From: Leptolyngbya sp. SIO1E4
GTDB lineage: Bacteria > Cyanobacteriota > Cyanobacteriia > Phormidesmidales > Phormidesmidaceae
NCBI GenBank assembly: GCA_010672825.2
Contig: JAAHFU020000001.1
Span: forward strand, 1,798,001 to 1,862,000
Length of the DNA: 64,000 bases
Direction: 5' to 3'
Both the position numbers and the translations under genes were made by a program. This document shows positions 47,894 through 57,075 of this stretch, piece by piece. Every line of letters starts with the position of its first letter. Position 1 is the stretch's first letter. The notes beneath the pieces were generated by a model that did not search any database, had not been told where the DNA came from, and saw nothing but the letters and a program-made list of their open reading frames with translations.

Positions 47894-47907
47894 TTAGCGA
47901 TCGCCCC

Positions 47908-48252
47908 ATGCCCCGAACCTCATTCGACATTCTCGATGACTGCATGGCCTGCACCCCTGGTAGTCCATCTGAGGCCCGACTCCGGTCACTGGCAAGCCAG
48001 AGACCCATGTGCAGGGAAGCAGCGTTGATACTGGCTTTCAACCATTGGTATGGCGCATTTTATCGAGCAGATGATCCGGAGATGGTCTCGTATAGTCTTG
48101 AAATGGGGTGCAGATTAGAAGCAAAATTCGGGATAACCACGGCCTTCTGGGCAGCTGCAGAGTTGCGTAAATGGTTGGAGTTGCGTCCTTTTGACGAAAG
48201 GCTTTTGGAAAGCGTTGCAGCACAAAGAAAACAAGGTAGTACTGATGAATAG
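47908..48252 (+). CDS. Hypothetical protein
   Basis: The 114-residue product is helical with WYGAFYRADDPE and AELRKWLELRPF segments, and no signal or membrane part. No family is recognised. It starts in the wake of a HIP1 site. Its stop overlaps the next gene's start by eight bases, which supports both genes and their coupling. Confidence 0.6.
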   Translation: MPRTSFDILDDCMACTPGSPSEARLRSLASQRPMCREAALILAFNHWYGAFYRADDPEMVSYSLEMGCRLEAKFGITTAFWAAAELRKWLELRPFDERLLESVAAQRKQGSTDE

Positions 48253-48790
48253 TCTCCAGCAGTTTGTAAAGCAGCAAATTCTCGAAGAGCTTCACGTGGA
48301 TATGCAGGGTCGCGAAAAAGAGTGTAATCGCGAGGTCCGGCAAACCCAAAAAGCCCTGGAGGAAAGCCACCGACTGACCATGGAACTGATTTTCGGGCAA
48401 TCCTCTGATAATTCTGAACCAGTCTCAGCCAGCCCGGAGCCAACACCAGAGCCCAGCCCTGAACAAATCCTAAACACCCTGACCGGCCAGGATCCGGTAG
48501 CCAGGGATAGGATGCTGGCGTTGCTGGAATCCTATCCTGATGTTCCGGTGGCGGCTTTGCCTCAGGCACTGAGTGCAGTAGAGTATTTCGTGCTTTCGGC
48601 ACAGAGTTTTGAAGCCGAGTTTGAAGTGAGCCGTGTTTTGCATCAAATGGGGGATCGTTTTGACGATGACACAATCAACTGGGCCATCTGGACAGTCTTT
48701 GGGTGGATGGATGAATGGTTACCTGGCCTGGGTGCCCAACGGGAATATGAGGTCATATTGGAGTTAATAGATGAAGGCGAAATCTTTTAG
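48245..48790 (+). CDS. Hypothetical helical protein with Pro-rich linker
   Basis: The 181-residue product (from ATG 48245) starts with a charged coiled coil (residues 1-50), then a PEPTPEPSPEQ linker and a helical C-terminal domain with DDTINWAIWTVFGWMDEWLPG. No family is recognised. The frame is open upstream to 48191 but the ATG at 48245, overlapping the previous stop, fits an operon best. The last gene of the run starts 12 bases after it. Confidence 0.6.
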   Translation: MNSLQQFVKQQILEELHVDMQGREKECNREVRQTQKALEESHRLTMELIFGQSSDNSEPVSASPEPTPEPSPEQILNTLTGQDPVARDRMLALLESYPDVPVAALPQALSAVEYFVLSAQSFEAEFEVSRVLHQMGDRFDDDTINWAIWTVFGWMDEWLPGLGAQREYEVILELIDEGEIF

Positions 48791-48801
48791 GAGCCCAGTT
48801 A

Positions 48802-49116
48802 ATGCCGTGGACAGATGAGGCCAGAGAAGCCGCCAGACAGCGATGTATAGAGCAAAAGCCTTCCCAGTACAGCACCGGGCCGCGCACAGAGGCAGGGAAA
48901 AGACGTAGCAGCCTAAATGCCCTGAAAACTGGCCTTTACTGCCGTTGGAGTGTCCTTCGGTTAATTGCCAAATGGCAACGAGAGCAGGAAGAGATTGAGC
49001 GCTTGCAGGCAGAAATGGCTCGGTGGTTACCGGATGCGATCGCACTCAAAAGAAAAAGCCCCGGGCTATATCAAACTTGGCTTGAATTTCAGAGAAATGA
49101 ACTAGGAATGAACTGA
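48802..49116 (+). CDS. Small basic protein with TGPRTEAGK motif
   Basis: The 104-residue product contains STGPRTEAGKRRSSLNALKTGLY, a motif (shown here in shortened form TGPRTEAGK...NALKTGL) found in many small proteins of phages and mobile elements. A basic helix follows. It may bind DNA; the true role is unknown. It is the fourth gene of the small plus-strand run. Confidence 0.6.
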   Translation: MPWTDEAREAARQRCIEQKPSQYSTGPRTEAGKRRSSLNALKTGLYCRWSVLRLIAKWQREQEEIERLQAEMARWLPDAIALKRKSPGLYQTWLEFQRNELGMN

Positions 49117-49136
49117 ATGAGGTTCTAGAGAATTTC

Positions 49137-49158
49137 TGACTGGCGATGTCGCCAGTCA
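49137..49158. repeat. Perfect hairpin TGACTGGCGA-TG-TCGCCAGTCA
   Basis: Two ten-base arms and a two-base gap. It lies just downstream of the small basic gene and exactly where homology in the minus-strand KilA-N remnant ends. Confidence 0.75.
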
Positions 49159-49318
49159 TGTGGGCAAGACGGGAAGCGAGACGGGGATGAACCCATGTGC
49201 CCTGGAGGTGTGGATCTCCACCCTGAATCGCAGTAACAGCAATCTTTATGGGAATTCCCATAGAGGAATCTAGGGTTGCAAGATATTCCTTACCAAACCC
49301 GCGATCGCTTGCCCGCAC
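49155..49318 (-). pseudogene. KilA-N domain remnant
   Basis: A minus-strand frame reads EYLATLDSSMGIPIKIAV, then IQGGDPHLQGTWVHPRLASRLA, which is the heart of a KilA-N DNA-binding domain (GTWVHP is its hallmark). After LAHMTG the expected continuation (QW..PEF) is missing and the frame runs into the opposite-strand gene. Upstream the frame stops within about 40 bp. It is a piece of a phage-type gene, about 55 codons. Confidence 0.65.
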
Positions 49319-49381
49319 GTTAGGAGCTATGCGGGAAAGGTTTCGGGTTTTAATTCAATCGACTAAGCCTGATGACAGCTT

Positions 49382-49747
49382 CTAATCAATCAACCCCGCT
49401 TGGGCTTTTGAAGCAAGTTCATCATCTTGGAAAGTAACCAGTACGTTGCCGCCATCTGGGTTCATCCACTGGTACGAAATTGTTAGTGGCGCTCCTTCGA
49501 TTGCCACACGAGCCGTTTCTTCACCCTCTCCAAGGATGTCGGCAACCTCGTCGTAGCTCATGCCCGTCTCAAGGCGTTCGTAATCCTCTAACGTGATCTT
49601 GCCTCTCCCGCTCTCGACTCCGCCCCCTACCTCAAGCCTGGATAAAAATCCCCCGAACCCTCCATAGGGAGTCAGGCGAATAAAAAGAAAACCTAAAACC
49701 GCGATCGCGGCGATCGCCAGAATAATGTTTTGAACCTTTTTAGACAT
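49382..49747 (-). CDS. Membrane-anchored DUF3862/BamE-like small protein
   Basis: The 121-residue product has one N-terminal membrane segment (residues 6-27) and a C-terminal domain with ITLEDYERLETGMSYDEVADILGEGEE, the typical SmpA/OmlA-like or DUF3862 start. Such domains sit outside the cytoplasmic membrane and may bind protein or inhibit an enzyme. It is read with the RHH gene upstream, 68 bp away. Confidence 0.7.
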   Translation of the reverse strand: MSKKVQNIILAIAAIAVLGFLFIRLTPYGGFGGFLSRLEVGGGVESGRGKITLEDYERLETGMSYDEVADILGEGEETARVAIEGAPLTISYQWMNPDGGNVLVTFQDDELASKAQAGLID

Positions 49748-49815
49748 AATTCCCTACTGAACTCTTGTCATCGATATGTCCGATGTGTTGAAGCACCAAG
49801 TTCAAAAGCAATCGG

Positions 49816-50082
49816 CTATTTGTTCGTCATTTCGAGATAGGCAGTAGCCCGCTCTGCCCTTGTACCTTGCGGCTCCACCATCATCAATGTCAGCTTATTA
49901 ACTTGAGCCTCTAACTGATCTAGCCTGCCTCTGACCCGAGCACCAGCACCAGCTCTACCCAGGTATCTCGCAATCGCCTCATTCACCAAATCAGATACGG
50001 TTTGTCCGGTATCCTGGGCAATCTTCTTTAGCTCGATATAATTCTCTTGCGGCACTCTTGTGCTGATCGGAGAGGTTGCCAT
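49816..50082 (-). CDS. Ribbon-helix-helix (CopG-like) protein
   Basis: The 88-residue product begins ISTRVPQENYIELKKIAQDTGQ and SDLVNEAIARYL, the strand-helix-helix of RHH DNA binders. A short coiled coil follows. Such proteins act as dimer repressors or antitoxins. No toxin gene is obvious beside it. The 300 bp upstream may hold its operator. Confidence 0.75.
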   Translation of the reverse strand: MATSPISTRVPQENYIELKKIAQDTGQTVSDLVNEAIARYLGRAGAGARVRGRLDQLEAQVNKLTLMMVEPQGTRAERATAYLEMTNK

Positions 50083-50382
50083 GTTGTACTACACCGTAAT
50101 CCTGTAATCAGCCTGAAACTGGCACACACGAAAAGCGATCGCCTCAATCAACAGACTTAGTCCAACCTTAGTCCAAAAGCCTAGACTGCATCACCACTTC
50201 TCTTTCTGAAAGCTGTTTTCAGGATCTGAATAGTTGCGTACACAACAACCACTCAATCCATAAAATAGGCTGAAATTCTTATATAAAAAGGGTTTTGGGA
50301 TTTCAGTAGCCCACAGGAGCCTAGTCTTGATATTGGCCTAGATTTATGTGATTGGCACAAGCCGATCCGACCGGTGCTCGGG
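50083..50382. other. Intergenic region upstream of the RHH gene
   Basis: About 300 bp with one HIP1 site near 50136 and AT-rich sequence at 50270-50300. No gene or clear operator was seen. Confidence 0.5.
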
Positions 50383-50955
50383 TCAGGCTACCGGGGGTGG
50401 GGTGATCAGGATGCGCTTTTGGGTTGGTTCAGAGTTTTCTGTCTGGTCGGGTAAATACTTAAGTGCGGTCAATGGCTCCAGCGCCCATTCCTCGAAGACT
50501 GCTAGATAGTTTTCGGAGTTAGCTTCGTTGTACTCTCCTGCTTCAATTGAGTTCCAAGCTTGCTGGAAAGCTTTGGTTTGTTCTGGCTTGTTGGGGTAGG
50601 GAGTCCAGTAATTTAAAGCGCCGGGGCAAGGAATCGGGGCTAGAAATAGTGCTGGTTTCTCCATACGATGGCCCCATTGTTGGAATTTCTCGTCCCAGAC
50701 AGTCCCGGTCATCTCGGCAAAGCCAATGATAGACTTTCTCATTCCTTTGATTTCGGCTTGAGTAATATCGCCAGACTCCAATAATTCCTCAAATTCAAAT
50801 TCGCAATCCCTACTTCCGCTGACATGTAGCAGGCATAAGCCTCGGAAAGAGGTATTCCAAGAACGGTATTCGTAAGGTTTCTCGCCGATCCCAATAAATA
50901 AGGCGTAGGGATTAATTATTGATATAGCTCTAAGGGTATTCGGGAAGGATTTCAA
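50383..50955 (-). CDS. ASCH (PUA-like) domain protein
   Basis: The 190-residue product starts LRAISIINPYALFIGIGEKPYEYRSWNT, matching the ASCH pattern with a conserved ExR(S/T)W core (here EYRSW). It goes on with GLCLLHVSG and a middle FAEMTG. ASCH proteins bind RNA or nucleosides, and some cleave RNA. The C-terminal 50 residues are acidic and disordered. It stands alone in accessory DNA and its role is unknown. Confidence 0.75.
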   Translation of the reverse strand: MKSFPNTLRAISIINPYALFIGIGEKPYEYRSWNTSFRGLCLLHVSGSRDCEFEFEELLESGDITQAEIKGMRKSIIGFAEMTGTVWDEKFQQWGHRMEKPALFLAPIPCPGALNYWTPYPNKPEQTKAFQQAWNSIEAGEYNEANSENYLAVFEEWALEPLTALKYLPDQTENSEPTQKRILITPPPVA

Positions 50956-51125
50956 AGCGATTCTCCCAATTTAATCTAATGTTTTTTGCTTCATCCCTGC
51001 TGGCAGGACTTCAGAAAAATCGACAAAATTCTTCTGAATGCTCATACCCTATCATTTTACCCCGTATAGATTGACAAATCAGTACTTACGGGACAAATTG
51101 AAATGAGATGAGTACGTAGCTAATT

Positions 51126-51380
51126 GTGGTCAAGAAGAAAAGCGAATACGGGCCAGGTGAAAACCCCCGGAGCCAGGAGAATTTGCAGCCTCGTGAAACG
51201 CTCTATGATGAGGCGAAACGAAGACGCGAGGTGATGGCTACTCAGGCAGGCTGGGATGGTTTCAAGGCGGTGGCAAAAGAGCTGAAATTGTCGGCGTCAG
51301 AACTTGTGGAGCGCATTGGTAGAGGCTTTCTGGTTTTCACCCCACCTGATCAATCTAGCAAGGATGATGATCATCCTTGA
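51126..51380 (+). CDS. Small hypothetical protein, possible DNA binder
   Basis: The 84-residue product starts with GTG, has a charged N-terminus, and ends with a possible helix-turn-helix (FKAVAKELKLSASELVERIG). Its last ten bases overlap the end of the convergent YhcG-like gene. No family is recognised. Confidence 0.5.
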   Translation: MVKKKSEYGPGENPRSQENLQPRETLYDEAKRRREVMATQAGWDGFKAVAKELKLSASELVERIGRGFLVFTPPDQSSKDDDHP

Positions 51381-52429
51381 TTATTTCGATTCGCTTCAAT
51401 CATCTGAACTGCACTGTCCAGCTCAGCCTGTAATTGCTCGGGGCTAGGTAACTCATCTTGGAGAGCTTCAGGTAGTTGATGGGTGGCAACAGAGATCGGG
51501 TTGCGAAGATTCCCCAAGGCATATTCAGCAATCGTTTTGTTTCTAGATTTACAGAGGATGATGCCGATGGTTGGCTGGTCATGTTCTTGGCGCTCTCGGT
51601 CATCGATCGCCATGAGGTAGAAATTCATTTGACCAGAGTGCTGAGGCTGGAACTCTCCCATTTCCAATTGAATGGCAACGAAGCAGTACAGTTTCAGGTG
51701 ATAGAACAACATGTCCACATAGAAATCGGTGCCGCCTACTTCTATGTGGTAATTGCTCCGCGCTAAAGAGAAACCTACCCCAAGCTCTAGCAAAAAGTCG
51801 CACATATGCTTAACCAGTGCCCGCTTCAAGTCTTGATCCTGAGCATTCCTGGCAATAGTCAGAAGCTCAAAGTTGTAGGGATCTTTGAGAACTTGCTTGG
51901 CCAGCTCAGATTGGAGTGGTGGCAGAGTGCTTTCAAAATTGGTGGCTACCCCTCTCTCACGCTGATATAGACCAGTTTCTATCTGAGCTTCCAGAATGGT
52001 TCGGCTCCAGCCATGTTCAATGGTTTGCTGGATATACCAGCATCGGACATCAGGCTCTTTTACCTTGTTCAGCAACGTGCAGTTATGACCCCATGGAATT
52101 TGGCCAACAAGCTGCTGGACAAATTGCTCATCAGGCCATGCTTCCGCGAAAGCCCGCATGTACTTTAGGTTTGAGCGAGAAAACCCCTTCATGTCCGGGA
52201 ATTCCCGTTTCAAGTCCTGAGCCAACCGGTCAATCACCTTAGCCCCCCACCCCTGCTCCAGCTGCCGGGCCAGGATTTCGCGGCCAATGTGCCAGTAGAG
52301 CATGACCAGCTCTTGGTTAACAGCCAATGCTGCCTTGACCCGGGCCGTCCGGACTCGGGTTTTCAGCCCGTCCAGGAGAGCGGCATAATTCTGACCGTCG
52401 GAGGCTGGGGCAGAGGACTTGTGGGGCAT
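51371..52429 (-). CDS. YhcG / DUF1016-type PDDEXK protein with altered catalytic residues
   Basis: The 352-residue product (from ATG 52429; the frame is open to 52462) has the YhcG layout: N-terminal helical domain (LYWHIGREI, GFSRSNLKYMRAFAEAW), then the nuclease domain (GGTDFYVDMLFYHLKLYC, GQMNFYLMAIDD). In active members an ELK triad follows the strand after FYH; here the sequence is FVAIQLEMGEF, so both the Glu and the Lys of E-x-K are changed (Q and E). The domain is probably dead as a nuclease but the fold is kept. DUF1016 genes are common in defence islands and next to restriction systems. Confidence 0.9.
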   Translation of the reverse strand: MPHKSSAPASDGQNYAALLDGLKTRVRTARVKAALAVNQELVMLYWHIGREILARQLEQGWGAKVIDRLAQDLKREFPDMKGFSRSNLKYMRAFAEAWPDEQFVQQLVGQIPWGHNCTLLNKVKEPDVRCWYIQQTIEHGWSRTILEAQIETGLYQRERGVATNFESTLPPLQSELAKQVLKDPYNFELLTIARNAQDQDLKRALVKHMCDFLLELGVGFSLARSNYHIEVGGTDFYVDMLFYHLKLYCFVAIQLEMGEFQPQHSGQMNFYLMAIDDRERQEHDQPTIGIILCKSRNKTIAEYALGNLRNPISVATHQLPEALQDELPSPEQLQAELDSAVQMIEANRNNQG

Positions 52430-52582
52430 GGGTTGAGGGGTTAGAAGATATAGCCAAAGCATGGCACAACTTCAGCTCAACGAGATGCTGACGAATGCGT
52501 TAGGGAATAAGGTTGGGAGGATATACCCTAACAAGATTGGAGGGCCGGGGGCGGGAATGCTGTTTCGGCAAGAGGTTGCAAC

Positions 52583-52813
52583 TTAAGATGTTTCGACTAG
52601 CTCAAGCTTTTTCACTCCATTCCCCAGTGCATAGGTGTAAGCCTTGCCCTCGCTTACCAAGGTGCCGGACTGGGTGCCGGTATCAGGGTCAATATTGAAA
52701 TCAGTCACGTCATCAACAGGGATATTGAAAACTGCAGGCAGCCCCTGGATGAGTCGCTGACGCACGGCCTCATGCTGTTGCTGGAGTTCCTGAACGGCTT
52801 TGTTGGGATCCAT
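52583..52813 (-). CDS. Small hypothetical protein
   Basis: The 76-residue product is acidic and helical at first (VQELQQQHEAVRQRLIQ) and then beta-rich (DFNIDPDTGTQSGTLVSEGK). It lies just downstream of the tape-measure-like gene on the same strand, beyond a hairpin, and may be a late gene of that unit. No family is recognised. Confidence 0.5.
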   Translation of the reverse strand: MDPNKAVQELQQQHEAVRQRLIQGLPAVFNIPVDDVTDFNIDPDTGTQSGTLVSEGKAYTYALGNGVKKLELVETS

Positions 52814-52893
52814 ATCGCCTCTTGGCTATTGCCTTTAGTTTATGTAGCTGACCGACAAACCAGCGCCCTGAGCTTGGATGGGGAATGGGTAGG

Positions 52894-52924
52894 GTAATTG
52901 TCCACCAAGCTGGTGGACAATTAC
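52894..52924. terminator. 14-bp-stem hairpin after the tape-measure-like gene
   Basis: GTAATTGTCCACCA and its complement are separated by three bases. It begins about 23 bases after the stop of the minus-strand gene. There is no T-run, so it may act as an RNA end or a binding site. Confidence 0.55.
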
Positions 52925-52946
52925 AACCTGCCCATTCCAAATTGCA

Positions 52947-55900
52947 TTACCACAACTTCGCAACGTCACTCATCACCCGAAGCACCCCATTCTCAAAGTC
53001 CTGCACCGATTGCCGGTCAGGCTGCCCTGAGCCGGTGAAAGTATTGTTAATCACTGGCTCAAAGTTGATAATCTTCTGCATCCCAGCCCCAGCCTGCCCG
53101 GCTCCCTGTCCCTCAAGCTGAGACAAGCTAGCCACCTGAGCCGGAGTGGGGACAAGGCTAGGAACAGCGACCTGTGGAACGATGAGACCCGGTGAACCAG
53201 GTGAACTGGGCGGGCGAGTGGTGGCGGTAGCAGCAGTCAGCCCTGCCCCAAATTCCTGGAGCTGGCTGTTGAGGTCGCGGAAGCTGTCTGCAGATTGATT
53301 AATTTCATCTTCATAAGCATCGTTATCACGCCCCCGCACTCGGCGCAGGGCTTCCCGACGAATCTGACGGTCGTCTCGTTCGGTCTCTGTGATGTCTGCC
53401 AGGGTTGCTCGTTCGTTAAATAACTCAGCTTCCTGGCGATCGCGCAGTAATCGCCGTTGCCGGTTTGCTGAAGCGTCAAACCCTTCTAACTGTTGCTGAG
53501 CAGAAGCAAACTGAAACTGAGCCAAGCCTTGCTGCATATCTGCTGCTTGAATGTTCAACTGAAGTGCCTGCAACTCCTCTGGGCGAGTGCTGGGGTCAGC
53601 TGCAGCTGTGGCATAGTCAGCTCGGGCCTGGGCGCCAGCTGCAGCTGCCTGAAGCTGAGTAATCCGAGCTTGGATTAACTCTTGCTCCAGCAGGGCTTTG
53701 TTTTGGGACAGTGTTAGTTCTAACTGCAGCCGGTCTAACTCTTGCTGGGCCTTGAGTTGCTTGATTTTGCGTTCTTGAGCTTCCTCTTCAAGACGTTGGG
53801 CCTCTTTCTCATTCTTGGCAAACTTAATCGCGACATCGTAATAACCCTGGGTGATGTCGTCGTACTCGCGGCGAGCATCAATTTGCTGGTTCAGCAAATC
53901 CAGTTCCCGCGCCATCTGGTCAGTAATCTGGTTATAAACCTGCAGTTGCCCTTCGAGTACCTGTCGTTCTGCCGTCAGGGCATTCAGCCGGGCCTTTAAT
54001 TGACGTTGTAAATGGGTTTGGACTCGCTCGATCGCTGCCTGTTGCTCCCTCTCCTCCTGTCGGGCCAAATCTAGGGTCAGGTCAGCAGTCTTCTGGATAG
54101 AGTCTCGGATCTGTTGCTCCAGCGCTTCCCTGTCCTGAGGGTTACGGGGCTCTGGCAAGGCTTGAAGCTTGGCTAGGTGTTCCTGTTCAGCTTTTAACTC
54201 TGCATCTAATTGCTGGCGCTGAATTTTGAGTTCTTCCTCTGCTCGGTCAAGGGGATCCATGCCAGGATTTGCATTGATGGCCTGCTGCATGGCCAGCTCG
54301 CGTTCCGTGGCTGCTAGCCGAATCTCATCATTCAGCTTTTTAGTAGCTCTATCAATCTCCCTGAGTTGGGCCTGGAGGATTTCACGCTCACCTTCAATGA
54401 CGACCTTTTTCAGGTTGGCCTGTAGTTGTTGTTCCTGCTGAACTAGCTGTTTTTCTTTCTCAGATTGAAGGTTGATGGATTCTGCTACGTTTTGTCGCTG
54501 GGCCTGCAATGCGGCTACTTGTGCCTGGGCTGCCTGGGCTTCTTGACCAGTAGTTGCCGCGGCAACGGCTTGCTGAGCAGCGGCAATCTGGGTATCCAAG
54601 TCAGCCAATTGCTCCTGCACCATCTCCCGGCGCAGGCGGCGTTCTTCGGCGATCGCTGCCCGGACTGCTTCTAGCTGAATTTCTATTTGCTTAACTTTGA
54701 GCCGCGTTGTTTCCTGGGCGGCCTGCACCTCAGTCTTAGAGCCTTCGAGTACAGCGACTTCGATTTCGGCTATCTCAGCATTAATCAGATTGACCCGTTG
54801 TTGGGTCGCATCCTCATTGATTTTGGCGATCGCCTGTGCTGCCTGTTGCCGGGTAGCAACTTCGACTTTGGCATTCTCCCGCACCTGCATTAAGCGTTCA
54901 TTGGCCTGCTCTTGGCTAATCGCCCCGGCTTGTACCTGCTGTTGGGTCAGGTCTACCAGGCGTTTGGCTGCATCCTGGAGCTGTGCTGAATCACCCCCCT
55001 GGGTAGCGAGCTGGTTGAGTTGTTCTAGGGCACCTTCGGCAGACTTGGCTAGTTGCTGGAAATCATTGCCCCGGTCTCTGATTTCCATCCCCAGCAGACC
55101 AAACTCTGAGGTGGCACCAGAAACATTTAGGGTCTTTTTCAGCAGCTCGGCTTGCTGGATTAGGGCATCAATCGCGCCAGCTTCTTCGGGCGTAGAGGTT
55201 CGGAGAAGCCTGAACTGCTCAATGAGCGCATCTAATTCAGCAATCCCCTGATCACCTTGTTCCCGGAGACGTTGTTGTAGCTCTAATTCTTCCTTGGTTA
55301 GCTCTATGCCCTCCCGCTCCTTGTCCCGGAGTTCTGTTGCCTGATTGATGTTGGCGCGGTAGCTATTGGCGATCGTGTCGATGCTGCGTTGATATGCGTC
55401 TAGCGCATCCTGAGCATCTGCAATTTGCCCCGCCAAGAAAACCTGCCCCGCCAGGTCTGCTGCCTTGGCTAAGGCTGAAATCATCTGCAGCAGATCTTCA
55501 AGGACTGGCCCTGCAACCTTGGCCACCACGTCTATCCCCATCGCCATAAGCTGAAACGTTTTAACAGCGACAGGTTGCAAATCCTTCGTGGTTTCCCAAA
55601 TTTGCGCCATCACGGGCAGTAGGTTCTGGGCGATCGCCTTCCCTGCTTCTAGCCCAATGGTTAGAAAGGGCTCAATGAAGTTTTTAATTTCATTCTGATT
55701 TTCAGTCAGCCATTGATAGACCTCTTGCAATCCGGCAACGATGGGCTCCATTAATGGCTCACCGATCTCTCGCTGCATGATTTGCAGCACGTCCATGATG
55801 TTGGAGCTGACACCCCCAATTGACTGGGCTGCCAGGGCATTCCCTTCAACGAAGGGTTGTAACCGTTCACGCAGCTTATCAACCAGCACCCCCTGAGACC

Positions 55901-56831
55901 GCCAGGATTTCACCATGTCATTGGTGATGCCCAGCTGCTTGGCCAGGGTCGAGTTCATGTCAATCGAGCCTTGCAAAATTGACCGGATCTCCTGTCCAGC
56001 CTGGTTCAGAGGAAGCCCAATAGTGCCAAGTGCAGCCGAGAAATCAATCGTTAGCTTCCCGGCTGCATCAATTGCATTGGTAAATTCCTTGCTCTGCCCG
56101 GTTAGCTGGGCGGCTTGGGAGTTGAGGGTAGCGAAAACCCCGGTTAGCTCCTGGCTTGTCACCCCTACTAAGTCAATAGAGTCTTGTGCAATCTGCTTCA
56201 GGGCATCCCGTAGCGGCCCCTGCAATTGCTCTATCTGTTCAGTGGGACTGGTAATTTCAATCCCGTTCCTCAGGATGCGGCTAGTTGCAGCCAGGTTCGC
56301 AGCAGACCCCAGGATTTCCTGGTTTAGCTGTTCATTGGCTCCAATTAAGCCCCCATAAAACCGTTGCCCGACAGCTAAGGTGGCCTCAAAAGCCATCTGG
56401 ACACCACTCATGGCCAGCCCAGCTTCCCCAAGCCCCTGGATCAGGCCACCAAAGGCAGGTTTCGATCCCCCACTTTCTCTGACTCCACCCCGGCCAAAGA
56501 AACGGGCGGCCTTGGCACTTTCCTCAAATTGCTCAGTGATGCCTTTTAACTTCTGGGAGATCTTTTTGTCATCTAGCCCTTGAAATAAACCAGGCATCTG
56601 GCCAGTCCGACCGATCCGGCCTTGACCACCCCCCATCTTCTGGGTATGAACTCCCAGTTTTTTGGATAACTGCTCCCATTCTTTGCTGGTCTGCTCAAAT
56701 GCTTCGGTGAACTGGGCCTTGATCCGGGCGCTGGTCTTAGCAGATTCTTTCTCAATCGCCTTGAAATGAGCAAGAACTCGATTCTCACCCTCGATAATGA
56801 CCTTCGTGACCGGATCAAAATTATTCGCCAT
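52947..56831 (-). CDS. Tape-measure-like giant coiled-coil protein
   Basis: The 1294-residue product (ATG 56831) has an N-terminal helical part (residues 1-130), then a hydrophobic zone near 150-185 (GLAMSGVQMAFEATLAVGQ). A tape-measure type core follows (FATLNSQAAQLTGQ, LTIDFSAALG, SILQGSIDMNSTLAKQLGI), then about 700 residues of coiled coil rich in Gln, Ala and Glu, and a Pro-rich C-terminus. The SILQGS and QLGITN pattern is typical of phage tape-measure proteins. No tail, capsid, terminase or baseplate genes are near. The role may be structural, as a ruler or spanning fibre. It is read on the same strand as the operon to its right, with HicAB between them. Confidence 0.8.
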   Translation of the reverse strand: MANNFDPVTKVIIEGENRVLAHFKAIEKESAKTSARIKAQFTEAFEQTSKEWEQLSKKLGVHTQKMGGGQGRIGRTGQMPGLFQGLDDKKISQKLKGITEQFEESAKAARFFGRGGVRESGGSKPAFGGLIQGLGEAGLAMSGVQMAFEATLAVGQRFYGGLIGANEQLNQEILGSAANLAATSRILRNGIEITSPTEQIEQLQGPLRDALKQIAQDSIDLVGVTSQELTGVFATLNSQAAQLTGQSKEFTNAIDAAGKLTIDFSAALGTIGLPLNQAGQEIRSILQGSIDMNSTLAKQLGITNDMVKSWRSQGVLVDKLRERLQPFVEGNALAAQSIGGVSSNIMDVLQIMQREIGEPLMEPIVAGLQEVYQWLTENQNEIKNFIEPFLTIGLEAGKAIAQNLLPVMAQIWETTKDLQPVAVKTFQLMAMGIDVVAKVAGPVLEDLLQMISALAKAADLAGQVFLAGQIADAQDALDAYQRSIDTIANSYRANINQATELRDKEREGIELTKEELELQQRLREQGDQGIAELDALIEQFRLLRTSTPEEAGAIDALIQQAELLKKTLNVSGATSEFGLLGMEIRDRGNDFQQLAKSAEGALEQLNQLATQGGDSAQLQDAAKRLVDLTQQQVQAGAISQEQANERLMQVRENAKVEVATRQQAAQAIAKINEDATQQRVNLINAEIAEIEVAVLEGSKTEVQAAQETTRLKVKQIEIQLEAVRAAIAEERRLRREMVQEQLADLDTQIAAAQQAVAAATTGQEAQAAQAQVAALQAQRQNVAESINLQSEKEKQLVQQEQQLQANLKKVVIEGEREILQAQLREIDRATKKLNDEIRLAATERELAMQQAINANPGMDPLDRAEEELKIQRQQLDAELKAEQEHLAKLQALPEPRNPQDREALEQQIRDSIQKTADLTLDLARQEEREQQAAIERVQTHLQRQLKARLNALTAERQVLEGQLQVYNQITDQMARELDLLNQQIDARREYDDITQGYYDVAIKFAKNEKEAQRLEEEAQERKIKQLKAQQELDRLQLELTLSQNKALLEQELIQARITQLQAAAAGAQARADYATAAADPSTRPEELQALQLNIQAADMQQGLAQFQFASAQQQLEGFDASANRQRRLLRDRQEAELFNERATLADITETERDDRQIRREALRRVRGRDNDAYEDEINQSADSFRDLNSQLQEFGAGLTAATATTRPPSSPGSPGLIVPQVAVPSLVPTPAQVASLSQLEGQGAGQAGAGMQKIINFEPVINNTFTGSGQPDRQSVQDFENGVLRVMSDVAKLW

Positions 56832-57075
56832 GGGGATGCCAAGGTGTAGCGTCAGGCATCCGGTTTTGGCATCCCCACAGGGCACTTACAGTCTACCGCT
56901 GGCAGGGGAAGGCGGGGGTGGGGGCTTTATTGAAGCTTGGTGCCAGGGGGCTCCGATCTGTGACAGTTGGAGCCCTTTCGTGATGGTGGCTATGGTAATG
57001 GGGTACTCGTCTTTCGTGCTGACCCTTGACGTTCGGACATTTTTGTCCGAAGCTAAAGCTACAGGAGATTAAAGT

